DNA of 64,000 bases from the NCBI GenBank assembly GCA_033675265.1, contig JAUJYZ010001382.1, positions 1-64,000 on the forward strand. Reading direction: 5' to 3'. Within the stretch, counting starts at the first letter, position 1, and each line of letters starts with the position of its first letter. The position numbers were made by a program, and so were the translations under genes. Below, one piece after another: positions 12,865-23,805 of this stretch. Under the pieces are notes generated by a model. The model saw only the letters and a program-made list of their open reading frames with translations, searched no databases and had not been told where the DNA came from. The DNA is from Actinostola sp. cb2023. Taxonomy: Eukaryota > Cnidaria > Anthozoa > Actiniaria > Actinostolidae.

Positions 12865-13360
12865 GCCTTATGTCACTGACAAACTTCTTATGTTCGCGCT
12901 AGTGTTTGCGTTTATGCTTGCGTCAGGCCGTTTTTATATGACACAAACTTCTTATGTTCACGTTAGTGTTTGCGTTTATGCTTGCGTCAGGCTGTTTTTA
13001 TATGACACAAACTTCTTATGTTCACGTTAGTGTTTGCGTTTATGCTTGCGTCAGGCCGTTTTTATATGACACAAACTTCTTATGTTCACGTTAGTGTTTG
13101 CGTTATGCTTGCGTTGCCGTTTTTATATGGCACAAACTTCTTATGTTCACGTTAGTGTTTGCGTTTATGCTTGCGAGGCCACAAACTTCTTATGTTCACG
13201 TTAGTGTTTGCGTTTATGCTTGCGTCAGGCTGTTTTTATATGACACAAACTTCTTATGTTCACGTTAGTGTTTGCGTTTATGCTTGCGTCAGGCTGTTTT
13301 TTATATGGCACACAACTTCTTATGTTCGCGCTAGTGTTTGCGGTTTATGGCATGCGTCAC
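12865..13360. repeat. 64-bp satellite, right arm
   Basis: Reverse-complement counterpart of 10575-11085. Two units near 13100-13190 are shortened by deletions not present in the left arm, so the arms are not exact copies. Confidence 0.9.
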
Positions 13361-13762
13361 AGTGAAAATCAGTCTTTAACGCGCACATCATCCCCTAAAT
13401 GCTTGCAAACACCTATCGATGTAGTTTTATCATCAAAACAAACTTGTACATGTATCCTGTCTGTTTGTTCAGGTATTTTTTGGCCTTCACTGGGCACGAT
13501 GAGGTCGAAGTATGTCCCGAAGAAAGTAAGTACCAAGAGTTCATATAAGTTATAAAGTAAGTTTATCGCTTGGTAATAGTTCGTAAGAATGTTCATAAGT
13601 GTCTTCAATAAATGTCACACACGGAATGAACAAGGTCTTGGATCGTAATTATACCCAGGGCCCAGTTCCTCTGAAAGGCCGATTAATCCTGGATTAGCAC
13701 TAGTCGGGCTTTCAGGAACCGGGGGCCTGGTCATTTGTACGCTAAGCAGAATAAATCATGTC

Positions 13763-13832
13763 AGATCCCAGTGGCGCAGTGGTTAGAGTACCTGACTGGT
13801 ATCCAGGAGGTCGCGGTTTCAATTGCCATTTC
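13763..13832 (+). ncRNA. tRNA-like relic, right arm
   Basis: Mirror copy of the relic at 10108-10177, here on the plus strand, with the same Thr-like (GGT) anticodon loop and degraded B box. Confidence 0.5.
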
Positions 13833-13839
13833 AACACGA

Positions 13840-14970
13840 GGAGGAGGGTGGGGTGGGTGCAGAGGAGGGTGGGTGGGTGCAGAGGAGGGTGGGGTGGGTG
13901 CAGAGGAGGGTGGGGTGGGTGACGAGGAGGGTGGGGTGGATGCTGAGGAGGGTGGGGTGGGGTGGATGCTGAGGAGGGTGGGGTGGGTGACGAGGAGGGT
14001 AGGGTGGGTGACGAGGAGGGTGGGGTGGATGCTGAGGAGGGTGGGATGGGTGACGAGGAGGGTGGGGTGGATGCTGAGGAGGGTGGGGTGGGGTGGGTGA
14101 CGAGGAGGGTGGGGTGGGTGCAGAGGAGGGTGGGGTGGGTGATGAGGAGGGTTGGTGTGGGTACAGAGGAGGGTGGGATGGGGTGGGTGACGAGGGTGGG
14201 GTGGGTGCAGAGGAGGGTGGGGTGGGTGATGAGGAGGGTGGGGTGGATGCTGAGGAGGGTGGGGGGGGGGTGGATGCTGAGGAGGGTGGGGTGGGGTGGA
14301 TGCTGAGGAGGGTAGGGTGGGTGACGAGAGAGGGTAGGGTGGGTGACGAGGAGGGTGGGGTGGGTGCAGAGGAGGGTGGGGTGGGTGATGAGGAGGTTGG
14401 TGTGGGTACAGAGGAGGGTGGGGTGGGGTGGGTGACGAGGGTGGGGTGGGTGCAGAGGAGGGTGGGGTGGGGTGACGAGGAGGGTGGGGTAGATGCAGAG
14501 GAGGGTGGGGTGGGTGATGAGGAGGTTGGTGTGGGTGCAGAGGAGGGTGGGTGGGGTGGGTGACGAGGGTGGGGTGGGTGCAGAGGAGGATGGGGAGGGT
14601 GACGAGGAGGGTGGGGAGGGTGATGAGGAGGGTGGGGTGGGTGATGAGGAGAGTGGGGGGTGGGTGCAGAGGAGGGTGGGGTGGGTGATGAGGAGGTTGG
14701 TGTGGGTACAGAGGAGGGTGGGGTGGGGTGGGTGACGAGGGTGGGGTGGGTGACGAGGAGGGTGGGGTAGATGCAGAGGAGGGTGGGGTGGGTGATGAGG
14801 AGGTTGGTGTGGGTGCAGAGGAGGTGGGGTGGGGTGGGTGACGAGGGTGGGGAGGGTGACGAGGAGGATGGGGAGGGTGACGAGGAGGGTGGGGTGGGTG
14901 AGGGAGGGGAGGGTGGTGAAGAGGAGGGTGGGGTGGGTGACGAGGAGGGTGGGGTAGGTGACTAGGAGTG
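13840..14970. repeat. G-rich minisatellite, right palindrome arm
   Basis: Reverse complement of the array at 8975-10100, with units such as GAGGAGGGTGGGGTGGGTG. It differs from the left arm in copy number and by many small indels. The plus strand is dense in G-runs and could form G-quadruplexes. Confidence 0.9.
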
Positions 14971-17575
14971 ATGTTTGTATTATTCGAAACAGTGATATTT
15001 CTGACAGGATTCTTGTTCACTTGTAGGTCGCGCTACCATAATGAACATATTCCGTATTCCTTTGAATTTCATCGTCATCGTCATTTTACTCCAGGTATAG
15101 TGACACTTTCATTGGTTGCATTGCCATGTTTAGATCCCTTTCTTAATTTTGCAGGAATAAATGATTGAGATGTGGTATGGGGGGAAGGGGGGGGGGGGGT
15201 CAAAGTTGTATTTTTATCTGTGCGTTGCCCCCCTGATTTCAACCCTACAGCTGCACCCTTCAATGAATTGGGAAATGACTTGACGCATGCGCTGTGTTAT
15301 GTCATCAGATCTCCAGTCACGTGATAGTGTTCTTGTCTTGCAGGATTTACCGATGGGTGTAGTATTCAAATGTTGTGTCATTTTTCTGTTCTCGTGCTGC
15401 TTGCTTCAATATTGGATGTTTACAGTCTGTCCGCACACTCCACCACACTCGACCAGAACAGAAATAATATTAGGTACTCATTATCCTTATTACTTGTTAA
15501 GCCATGTCATCTCTAGCCTCGCTCTCATATTGAGGCTTGTGCTACAATTCCCGATTCCCCTTATGACGTAACGATACCACTACTACCAGAATCCTTTTCA
15601 AATTCTTATTCTTATTCAAATGTTTTAATTCCTATGAGAGTACCAAGGTATGGTGTGAATTAGAATAACAAAAGAAGCTACGAAAAGGATTCTGGTAGCA
15701 GTGGTATTCCATAAAAAAAACTTCCAGTTGTTTCAAATGATTGATTTTACCAAATGAATTAATATTGTTTTGTTTCGTATTTTAGAAGACGATGATGTCC
15801 AACATCACGTGATCTCGCTAACGCAATGCAAACTGGGAAACATGTATGTTCAGTTGGTTCGACGTCACTCGCCCCAGGCTTCCGAATCTGAAAGTGGAGA
15901 ACATTGTGACTTTGAATGCGTATAAAAAAATACCGATTGCTCAGAATCAAAAATAAATTTCGCACAAATTCTTAGGAATTCAACTACTTTTATCCAAATT
16001 GGAACATTTTTTTAGGGGGTTAGGGGCACTATAAATAAGGGAGCGCAACACTCTCACACATTATACATGTAAATATATATCAAATGAGGGATTCAGCTTT
16101 GTAAAGAATTAAAGCCATTGTATTTCAAATCAGTTGTCAGACTATTGTCATTCATGTATAAGCAGTGTTAGTCGTTCATAACCAGACTGCGGGCCGTCTC
16201 TAGTTTCTATCAGCCAACATATCGAGTCTGAATAACCATCGTGAAATAATGCAGCAGGGGCGGACTCCCGGCATAGTTGTGGGGATGCTCGTTGAAATAA
16301 AGCTGCCTGAATCATGCAGGTTTCCGCTCATGATTGCGTAATATTGCAGAGTGCGCTCGCTCTACACAAATACTATGCACGCATGTGTACATCTGTGTAG
16401 TTTTATATTCTCGATCTGCTGTCATGGATCTCAAGCACGGTGACCCTATAGCGTGGTTTTGGGTTACGCTTAGATTTGGGCATCCTCGGACACCCGGGGA
16501 CTATTCCGTGGCGCGGGGGAGAGGGGACGGGGGAAAAATTAAGCGAGCGCGGAATATTACAGCTGTGAATTTTTTTTCCGCGCGTGCATACTCCCATTTT
16601 CTCCCGTCCCCCTCTCCCTCGGCCCAAGACTGCCGAGGATGGGATTCGGTGAAAATAAACTCGATTGTTTATGGTATTGTGGTTGAACAATGACTGGTAC
16701 TTCAGTAGGTCAAATTTTATCATCGGACATGCCCACTCAATGTAAGTAAGTAATTAAGTCATTTTTAATCGCGGTATTGCTATAACGCTAATCTCAAGCG
16801 TTAGTCATGAAATAGTATTGAGCTAATGCATTAGTACTACGCTTATCAGCATTAACATGGAGGTAGGTATACGAAGTTATTAATATCTGTTTTTTTATGA
16901 TATTTGATTCAAATATGAGCCTAGCTGCATATGAATTGCTGGTCTGATCTTTGCCCAGTATCTGAGACGATTCTATGATATAATCATGGCTGTTCTTATA
17001 TAGCGCATTTCACATTGTCTCAATGCGCTTTACAGCCGATGGAGGACTTTTTTCGGGGCTGCATATGAAGGCGCCTACGGCAGCCGAGCAGCTTCAGTAC
17101 TATCCGGTATGAGGAGTTAGTACATTAGTATGTTATGCCTGCAATTTGAAGTAGGCTTACATTACGGCTGCATGTTGCAAATTGTTCTAGAATTAAAACA
17201 AAAGAGTCACGATTGTTCTAAGAGTTCTAATGAGTAATATTCGACGCTTTTTATTGCTCGATCCAAGGTTTTTTCATTTGAAATGTCTGGTTAGTTGCAC
17301 TGAGAAACAATGAAAACAATGCTGAGCCTTGTGCTCAGTTATGCTGGCGTTAGGCCCATTTTCACGTACATTGCGGAGAAAACGCCTCTTTGACTAGCGC
17401 TTATGCCTTGCGTCGCTACTAAAAACTCAGGCTGCTGTCCGTACCATTTCAAAATATATATAAAAAAAACATTTAATCCAACAAAAAAATACTCGTTTCT
17501 GATTGGCTGATTGAATGTGGATTTTTTCTTAATACCGTGCATTTAATTAATTGCACGGTATGAAGAAAATTCCCG

Positions 17576-17990
17576 GGGTGGGGGGGGGGGGGGGGGGGGG
17601 GGGTACTCCCTTTGTCCAAATGGTAGGGATGATCGGCAGTCGATTTTGAAAACGACTCCTAAAAGGTACGCATAAATTAAAATAGCTGTTGAAGCCATGT
17701 TAATTCCAACCCCTAATAGGTACGACCATATATGATTATTATTATTTATTAAAAATTTGATAAATAGACACTTGGGTACATCAAATCAGTGACTGGACAA
17801 CATCTTTCTTCTGCGGTTCTTTCATGTTTGTCAATAAAGAAATTAAATACAAATTGACCCTAAAAAGGTACGGAGTGATGTTACGTAACTGACTTTTGAG
17901 TCGGAACCCCTAAATGGTACACACAGTAAATATTATGAACCCTAAAAGGAGCGCCGATCACCCCTACCACTTGGACAAAGGGAGTACCCC

Positions 17991-18030
<40 letters not shown>
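17576..18030. repeat. Poly-G/poly-C bounded foldback element
   Basis: A run of about 25-30 G at 17580-17603 and of about 35 C at 17994-18028 bound inverted repeats (GGTACTCCCTTTGTCCAA and GGACAAAGGGAGTACC). Three or more CCTAAAAGGTACG-like boxes lie inside. The hairpin ACCGTGCATTTAATTAATTG near 17534-17563 sits just outside. It is a non-coding mobile-type repeat; homopolymer lengths may be unreliable. Confidence 0.7.
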
Positions 18031-18249
18031 GAGAAAATTGCACATGTGCTATTTTATTATTTGTGGTTGTGATTGCATTACGCGCGATTTGCTACTATAA
18101 AGAAACTCATATTTTTTGTAGGTGTGTTATTAATAGGAAATGCCACTTAGTTCTCGAAGAATTAATGAAAAATATATACCACGCGTATTTGATGAAAGTG
18201 GCTGAATACCACGAGTGCGTAGCACGATAACTGTGGTATTTCCTATACA

Positions 18250-18616
18250 AATTAAACATTTTGGGTTTTCAACAACTTGTTTTCGCCAAAACATTTTCGG
18301 TTTAATTTTCAACGACTTTTTTTCGCAACGAACAACATTTTGGGGGTTTTCAAAAACGACTTTTTTTCGCCAAGACATTTTGGGGTTTTCAACGACTTTT
18401 TTTCGCCAACAACATTTCGGGTTTTCAACGACTTTTTTTCGCCAACATTTTCGGGTTTTCAAACGCCTTTTTTTTCGCCAACAATTTTTGGGCAACGCCT
18501 TTTTTTCGCCTTTTTTTTTCGCCAAAACATTTCGGGTTTTCAACGATTTTTTTTTTCGCCAAGACATTTTGGGTTTTCAACGACTTTTTTTGGCAACAAC
18601 ATTTTGGGGTTTCAAC
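18250..18616. repeat. 37-bp minisatellite, left part
   Basis: Tandem units of 36-38 bases built on GGGTTTTCAACGACTTTTTT and TCGCCAACAACATTTTG. The array stops at the 8-bp sequence GTTTCAAC (18609-18616) and resumes at 20654, so a transposon has split one array. The Phe-rich frames on plus and Lys-rich frames on minus are repeat artefacts. Confidence 0.9.
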
Positions 18617-20653
18617 ACAGGCAGCCCAACCATTCCTTTTGAGGCTACTAAATAATGAAATAAAATGATATTTGCGTCTTTTTTTGATGGGTTACCTGTG
18701 GTAGAGCGCGCGCGCGCTCAATATATAATACGTAGATATGTTGGGTTCCCTGTGCTGAGTAATATCCTATATTGGGCTTCCTGTGCACATCCCGCGCGTC
18801 CCGCACTACATGTGTATATTTACACAAGGTATGAAACTCGGTCACGTGACAAATACGTTTTTGACCCTAATCTTTGTCAATATGACGTGAAATTTCAAAA
18901 CAAATTTCGGATAACTAGACTTTACCGTATTCTCTAAACACTTCATAAGTTTCAGCCGTCTAACTTCACCGTACGCTGAGAAATTTTAATTTTTACATTT
19001 TGCGCCTCATGGACCGATGTGCGGTGCACTTCTCTGGTGCACTTTTCCGTGAAGCAGTCGGATTTTACCTTCGAGAGGACATCGACAAGCGCTCGGCAAA
19101 TCTGAATTGTGCTCTTTTTTGCAAGTTTTAATATTTATATTTTCACTAAACATAAGTCAAAAACATCTACAATATACTTTATTTGTTTTCTGTTTTGACT
19201 TTTATAAAGTATTTGTATTGTGTTTTGATTTGTATCGATTAAAATGCTTTAAAATTGAGGCATTATGTTTTATAAATGCAGAATAGTCTCAATATTTAGT
19301 ACTGTACAACACATTTTTGCTATCAGTGCTTATAAACAAAATGAGAAACAAACGTATTTATTTCAACAATCAGTTAAAATAAGTTTACTAGCTTTTTACA
19401 TACTGTTTTGCCGTTCTTTCTGTATAATTCATTCACTATATTGATCAGTAATACTATGGATATTTTTTCGTATTTAAAAACACGAAATTAATGCCTGTCA
19501 CCACAATCAACGAAATTGGGAATGAATAACAATGAACATCGGAGTGCGATAAAGCTTACTTAATCCGTTCTTCCGTGAACCGTATTAAAAATTACTCTGT
19601 GTTTCTCTCAGATGATAGTATTTGCTAAATGTGTTGTGCTATTTCAATGACAAGAATGAGCAACTGTTAATATTTTAGTTCACAGCAGCTTCATGAGTCC
19701 ATCTCCATTCATGTCTCCTAACTGATTCGATGTCAGTGAATTTGAGTTCGTCTATATTTTTGCTTCAGATGGTTTATGCTGTGTTGGCATTCCGGCTTGT
19801 GTTTTAAGAAGTACTGTAAGAAAGTACAAAATAACGTAGATGAGAGAGTCATAATGTTTAAACAGATAAAGTACTGTGAGGTTCTTTGTTGAACTTGATT
19901 GAAGTGTATTTCATTGACAACTGTACACAAGTCAAATAGCTCGGTCATAATTTATGAAAAATAACTGAAGCAGCCCTTCTGCCATTGTATAGGCAAGTGC
20001 TTTTATGTCTTTTATTAGAGAACAGTTAGAGCAAAAAACTACTAAAACCTCAAGAAAACACTTCAGAAAATATGTTTAGTTCAGCTTAACTTTTCAACAA
20101 AACTGTCGTGTGTCGAGTACAACATGCAATTCTCCACCATTCAAAATGAAAAAAGGCTACTTTAAAACCGTCGAATTTCTTTTAAAGTTACTTAAAGTTG
20201 ACATGAATTGTAAACTTCTCAACTTACCATAGATCAAGTATAGAATCCAAACGTTTACACCGAAAAAAAACATGTTTTGTTTCATCAACTTCTCAGACAT
20301 TTTTCAAAACTTCAGCGACTTCACCTTGGGTACCCCCCACGGGCCTGTAGCGTACAACGACTTCGGCTTTTCGGCTCACGGAAAAGTGCACCAGAGAACT
20401 GCACCGCACATCAGGCCATGATACGCCATCAGTTTCACACCTTGTGTAAATATACACATTGCTGCGGGCGCGTCCCGCAGGACGTACACAGGAATCCCAA
20501 CATTATACATTTCTATGCACAGGGAGCCCAATATAATACGTATCGCGCGCGCTCTCTACCACAGGAAACCCATCAAAAAAAAAGACGCGCGAATGCAAAT
20601 ATATATTTTTAATAATTATAAATAGCCTCAGAAACAATGGTTGGGCTGCCTGT
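18617..20653. mobile_element. hAT-like non-autonomous transposon (2,037 bp)
   Basis: The element starts ACAGGCAGCCCAACC and ends GGTTGGGCTGCCTGT, flanked by a perfect 8-bp duplication GTTTCAAC at 18609-18616 and 20654-20661. Sub-terminal inverted blocks follow: a GCGCGCGC-rich segment, and a block around GTGCACTTTTCCGTGA at about 19037-19055 matched in inverse at about 20378-20400. The interior is AT-rich and has no transposase-like frame. The 8-bp duplication supports hAT mobilisation in trans. A second copy, in inverted orientation, starts at 62113. Confidence 0.8.
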
Positions 20654-21215
20654 GTTTCAACGCCTTTTTTTCGCCAACAATATTTTGGGTTTTCAACGAC
20701 TTTTTTTCGCCAAAACATTTCGGGTTTTCAACGATTTTTTTTTCGCCAAGACATTTTGGGTTTTCAACGACTTTTTTTGGCAACAACATTTGGGGTTTCA
20801 ACGACTTTTTTTCGCCAACACCATTTTGGGTTTTCAACGACTTTTTTTCGCCAACACCATTTTGGGTTTTCAACGACTTTTTTTCGCCAAGACATTTTGG
20901 GTTTTCAACGATTTTTTTTTCGCCAAGACATTTTGGGTTTTCAACGACTTTTTTTGGCAACAACATTTTGGGGTTTCAACGACTTTTTTTCGCCAAAACA
21001 TTTCGGGTTTTCAACGACTTTTTTTCGCCAAAACATTTCGGGTTTTCAACGATTTTTTTTTCGCCAAGACATTTTGGGTTTTCAACGACTTTTTTTGGCA
21101 ACAACATTTTGGGGTTTCAACGACTTTTTTTCGCCAAAACATTTTGGGTTCAACAACATTTTTGGTTTTCAACAACATTTTGGGGTTTCAACGACTTTTT
21201 TCGATTTTCAACGAC
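20654..21215. repeat. 37-bp minisatellite, right part
   Basis: Continuation of the array at 18250-18616 after the inserted transposon, with about 14 units. The right end decays into CAACATTTTTGGTTTTCAAC units and then unique DNA. Confidence 0.9.
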
Positions 21216-21512
21216 CACTTACTCTCGTATCGTGAAGCCTTTAACCCTCCAAGGCTGTGCGTCTGCATTGGTGGAGGACTACGTTTCCAGAGACCTAATT
21301 TTGGATTTCAATTTCGGGCAGTCTCTGGTTTTTCGTAGCTGGCAGCGCACAATTAATCGCGTCACCATTTTCAAGTATTTTGTAGTTTTTCAACCATTAT
21401 CGTTGTACGTGTCGACGACTTTCCGAGGTTTTCTTCAGATCAGTTTCATTATGTGCTAAAGACGGATTTTTCAATTTTGGATTTTGCTGCCTCCAACACC
21501 AACACAAACTCT

Positions 21513-21575
21513 GTAGTGTACTAGAGCACGCTTGGCAGCGTCCAAGAGGACTGGGTGCGACTCCCAGAGGGGTTC
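21513..21575 (+). ncRNA. tRNA-like relic
   Basis: TAGTGTACTAGAGCACGC resembles an A box. CTTGG-loop-CCAAG forms an anticodon-like arm and CTGGG-TGCGACT-CCCAG a T arm. There is no conserved acceptor stem and the T loop departs from TTCGA, so this is at best a tRNA-derived SINE or pseudogene. Confidence 0.35.
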
Positions 21576-22009
21576 ATGGAGTTGAGGCAAATAATCAAAA
21601 TTTCTCATATAGAAGCATTTTTATTCTATGAAAAACAACAAGTATTTACAACTGTTACAAGCCTACAGTTAATTGTGCATTATTGTTCATCTCTTTACCT
21701 TAATTGACCAATAAAAATTAAAAATACTTGAAATTCAGCTTAGCCTCACTTCCAAGATTCAAAACAAAAGGACAAATTAGAATAACAAAACAAACACTCC
21801 TGAATGTGAGGCTAAGTTCAATTTTATGTATTTTTAAGATTGGTCAATTGCTCAGTTATCTCGTTTGGTGAGTTACATTTCTCTCATGCTTTCTTGTATA
21901 ATTGATATCGGCGCAATATAAGTTAATAAACAAATAACCAATAACCGTGGTATGGCCTCTTATTGACCACGATATTACGTCATCGAATGATCAAAATGTT
22001 GTGGATTCG
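21576..22009. other. Non-coding stretch
   Basis: AT-rich DNA with no convincing reading frame. A weak inverted repeat around AAATTCAGCTTAGCCTCACT (21731-21750) and GAATGTGAGGCTAAGTTCAA (about 21802-21821) may be a small foldback. Confidence 0.5.
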
Positions 22010-22385
22010 CGAGGCTCTAGCCCATGCAAAATGCTCAAAAATGGCTCAAAATGACGATTTTTGATGGACTATGCCCATGGTAAATGCTCAAAAATGGCCC
22101 AAAATGACGGTTTTTGATGGACTAGCCCATGCAAAATGCTCAAAAATGGCTCAAAATGACGATTTTTGATGGACTAGCCCATGCAAAATGCTCAAAAATG
22201 GCTCAAAATGACGATTTTTGATGGACTAGCCCATGCAAAATGCTCAAAAATGGCTCAAAATGACGATTTTTGATGTACTAGCCCATGGTAAATGCTCAAA
22301 AATGGCCCAAAATGACGATTTTTGATGGACTAGCCCATGCAAAACGCTCAAAAATGGCCCAAAATAACACACCCTCGAACATTTC
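22010..22385. repeat. 52-bp minisatellite
   Basis: About seven tandem units of 52 bases built on CTAGCCCATGCAAAATGCTC and AAAAATGGCTCAAAATGACG. Units vary slightly (GGTAAATGC or GCAAAATGC). It is non-coding. Confidence 0.9.
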
Positions 22386-22747
22386 AAAAAGGGAAAACTT
22401 GATCAACATATTGGGACTGAGCGCACTGATCTGACCGTGAGAGGCTGGGCAACCACGATAGAAAGTCGGGACGTTTTACCGGAGAAGTCAGCCAGGTAAC
22501 CCAGGTAAATACTAAATTTATTTTTAATCAGATAAGTTTAATCACACTATGATTATTAACAGTGATATATCATTATTTCATTAACTAAAACAGGGGCTTA
22601 CATTTTAGTGGGGTTCGCAACTGAAATTTACTTCTGTGATATATATTTTTTCTATTAAAACGGAAAAAGAAAAACTACGTACTGAAGAAATAAAATAAGT
22701 AAAAAAGAGAGAAAAAATGGCAGGAAAAAAAAATAGAAAAAAAAAAG

Positions 22748-22812
22748 AAGAAATGTTGCACGCACCGAGACTCGAACCTCGGGTCGCTGGTTTCCACACC
22801 AACATGGCGGAC
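22748..22812 (-). ncRNA. Partial tRNA-like sequence
   Basis: On the minus strand, GTTGG-loop-CCAGC gives an anticodon-like arm and GAGGTTCGAGTCTCGG a canonical T arm with a perfect B box. The loop is one base too long and no D arm is evident, so it is probably the 3' part of a tRNA pseudogene or SINE. A strongly T-rich tract follows on the minus strand. Confidence 0.45.
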
Positions 22813-22865
22813 CCATCATGATTTTAACTAAATTATGCCGAGCATAAGCGATCGCTCATATCTTC

Positions 22866-23495
22866 GTAGTCGGGGAGCTGAGGCCGGAAAATCGAAGTTT
22901 CGCACAACCCACACCACAGTAAAGGTTTGACACCGGATTATTGTGCAATGAGACCTCCTGAACAACGTCAGGTAGTTCGTGGAGTCGAAAAGTGGTATCA
23001 GTTTCGAGATAAGGGCACTTTTTGCAACGTCATCTACGACCTAGCATGGAAACGAGGCTGGTCAAATAAACTCATTTATTCATCGATTATTCCTTATTTA
23101 CCGGACCAATTTAATTCAAATGACAACATATCATCGATCTGTTCATAGACCTTGTCAAGAACTACGTTTAAGATGACTATATTATCATTCACGTGAATAT
23201 ATGACCATATTCATGATTTTTTTTACGTAACGTCGCAATAGAATAGTACAAATGACTTTCTTTGATTTAATTCATCGCATTCTATCTCGTTGAACACATA
23301 TATCTTAAGTAAGAAAATAACTTATGTTAAGCTAAGTTTTAGCAAAAATGACATAGCATGAAAACGAGGCTATAAAAAACTGTACTAGCAGGGTGCCACG
23401 AACTACCTGACATTGTTCAATAATCCGGTGTCAAACCTTTACTGTGGTGTGGGTTGTACGAAACTTCGATTTTCCGGCCTCAGCTCCCCGACTAT
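22866..23495. mobile_element. Foldback element with about 110-bp inverted ends
   Basis: The end GTAGTCGGGGAGCTGAGGCC at 22866 is repeated in inverse at 23476-23495. The arms continue about 110 bases with few mismatches. The interior is AT-rich with no transposase frame. No clear target duplication is visible. Confidence 0.6.
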
Positions 23496-23645
23496 CGTAT
23501 CTAAAATTTCTTTTGACTAAAGCTTCGGCTGAGATATGTGGTTTTGGCTGCTCTTTCGGCCTATGAAGGTTTTGTTCTATATAAAAGTCCTGGGAAAATT
23601 TCCGATGACGTAGGTGAAAACCAGGAATAGTTGAACTTCTGTTGC

Positions 23646-23791
23646 ACGAAAGGCGAATAGCGCTATCCAACGGATAATTAAGTCTTATCCAACGGATAAA
23701 ACTGATGCAGTTATCCAAGAAATTTTATCCGTTGGATAAGATCAGACTTATACGGTGGATAGCGCTATTCACCTTTCGTGCAAGCGGGACC
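23646..23791. mobile_element. Foldback MITE flanked by a 14-bp direct repeat
   Basis: The arms ACGAAAGGCGAATAGCGCTA and TAGCGCTATTCACCTTTCGT enclose two inverted TTATCCAACGGATAA boxes. The direct repeat TGAACTTCTGTTGC occurs at 23632-23645 and 23792-23805, which may be the target duplication or part of it. No coding capacity. Confidence 0.55.
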
Positions 23792-23805
23792 TGAACTTCT
23801 GTTGC

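Larger units (their letters stand above)
6461..17482. repeat. Giant inverted repeat (11-kb palindrome)
   Basis: The left arm (about 6461-11954) is the reverse complement of the right arm (about 11997-17482), joined by a 40-base centre that is itself partly palindromic (TCATGTGAAAAC against GTTTCCACATGA, loop about 10 bases near 11976). The matching order is clear: minisatellite 8975-10100 pairs with 13840-14970, the tRNA-like relic 10108-10177 with 13763-13832, and the 64-bp array 10575-11085 with 12865-13360. Arms differ mainly by small indels and minisatellite copy number. The outer ends are unit-B sequence at 6461 and unrelated sequence after 17482. It could be a real palindrome or a foldback artefact of long-read sequencing or assembly; sequence alone cannot decide. 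Confidence 0.9.

Noticed and set aside
18130..21459. Phe-rich plus-strand and Lys-rich minus-strand frames up to 272 residues
   Set aside because: They are readings of the 37-bp minisatellite on either side of the hAT-like element.
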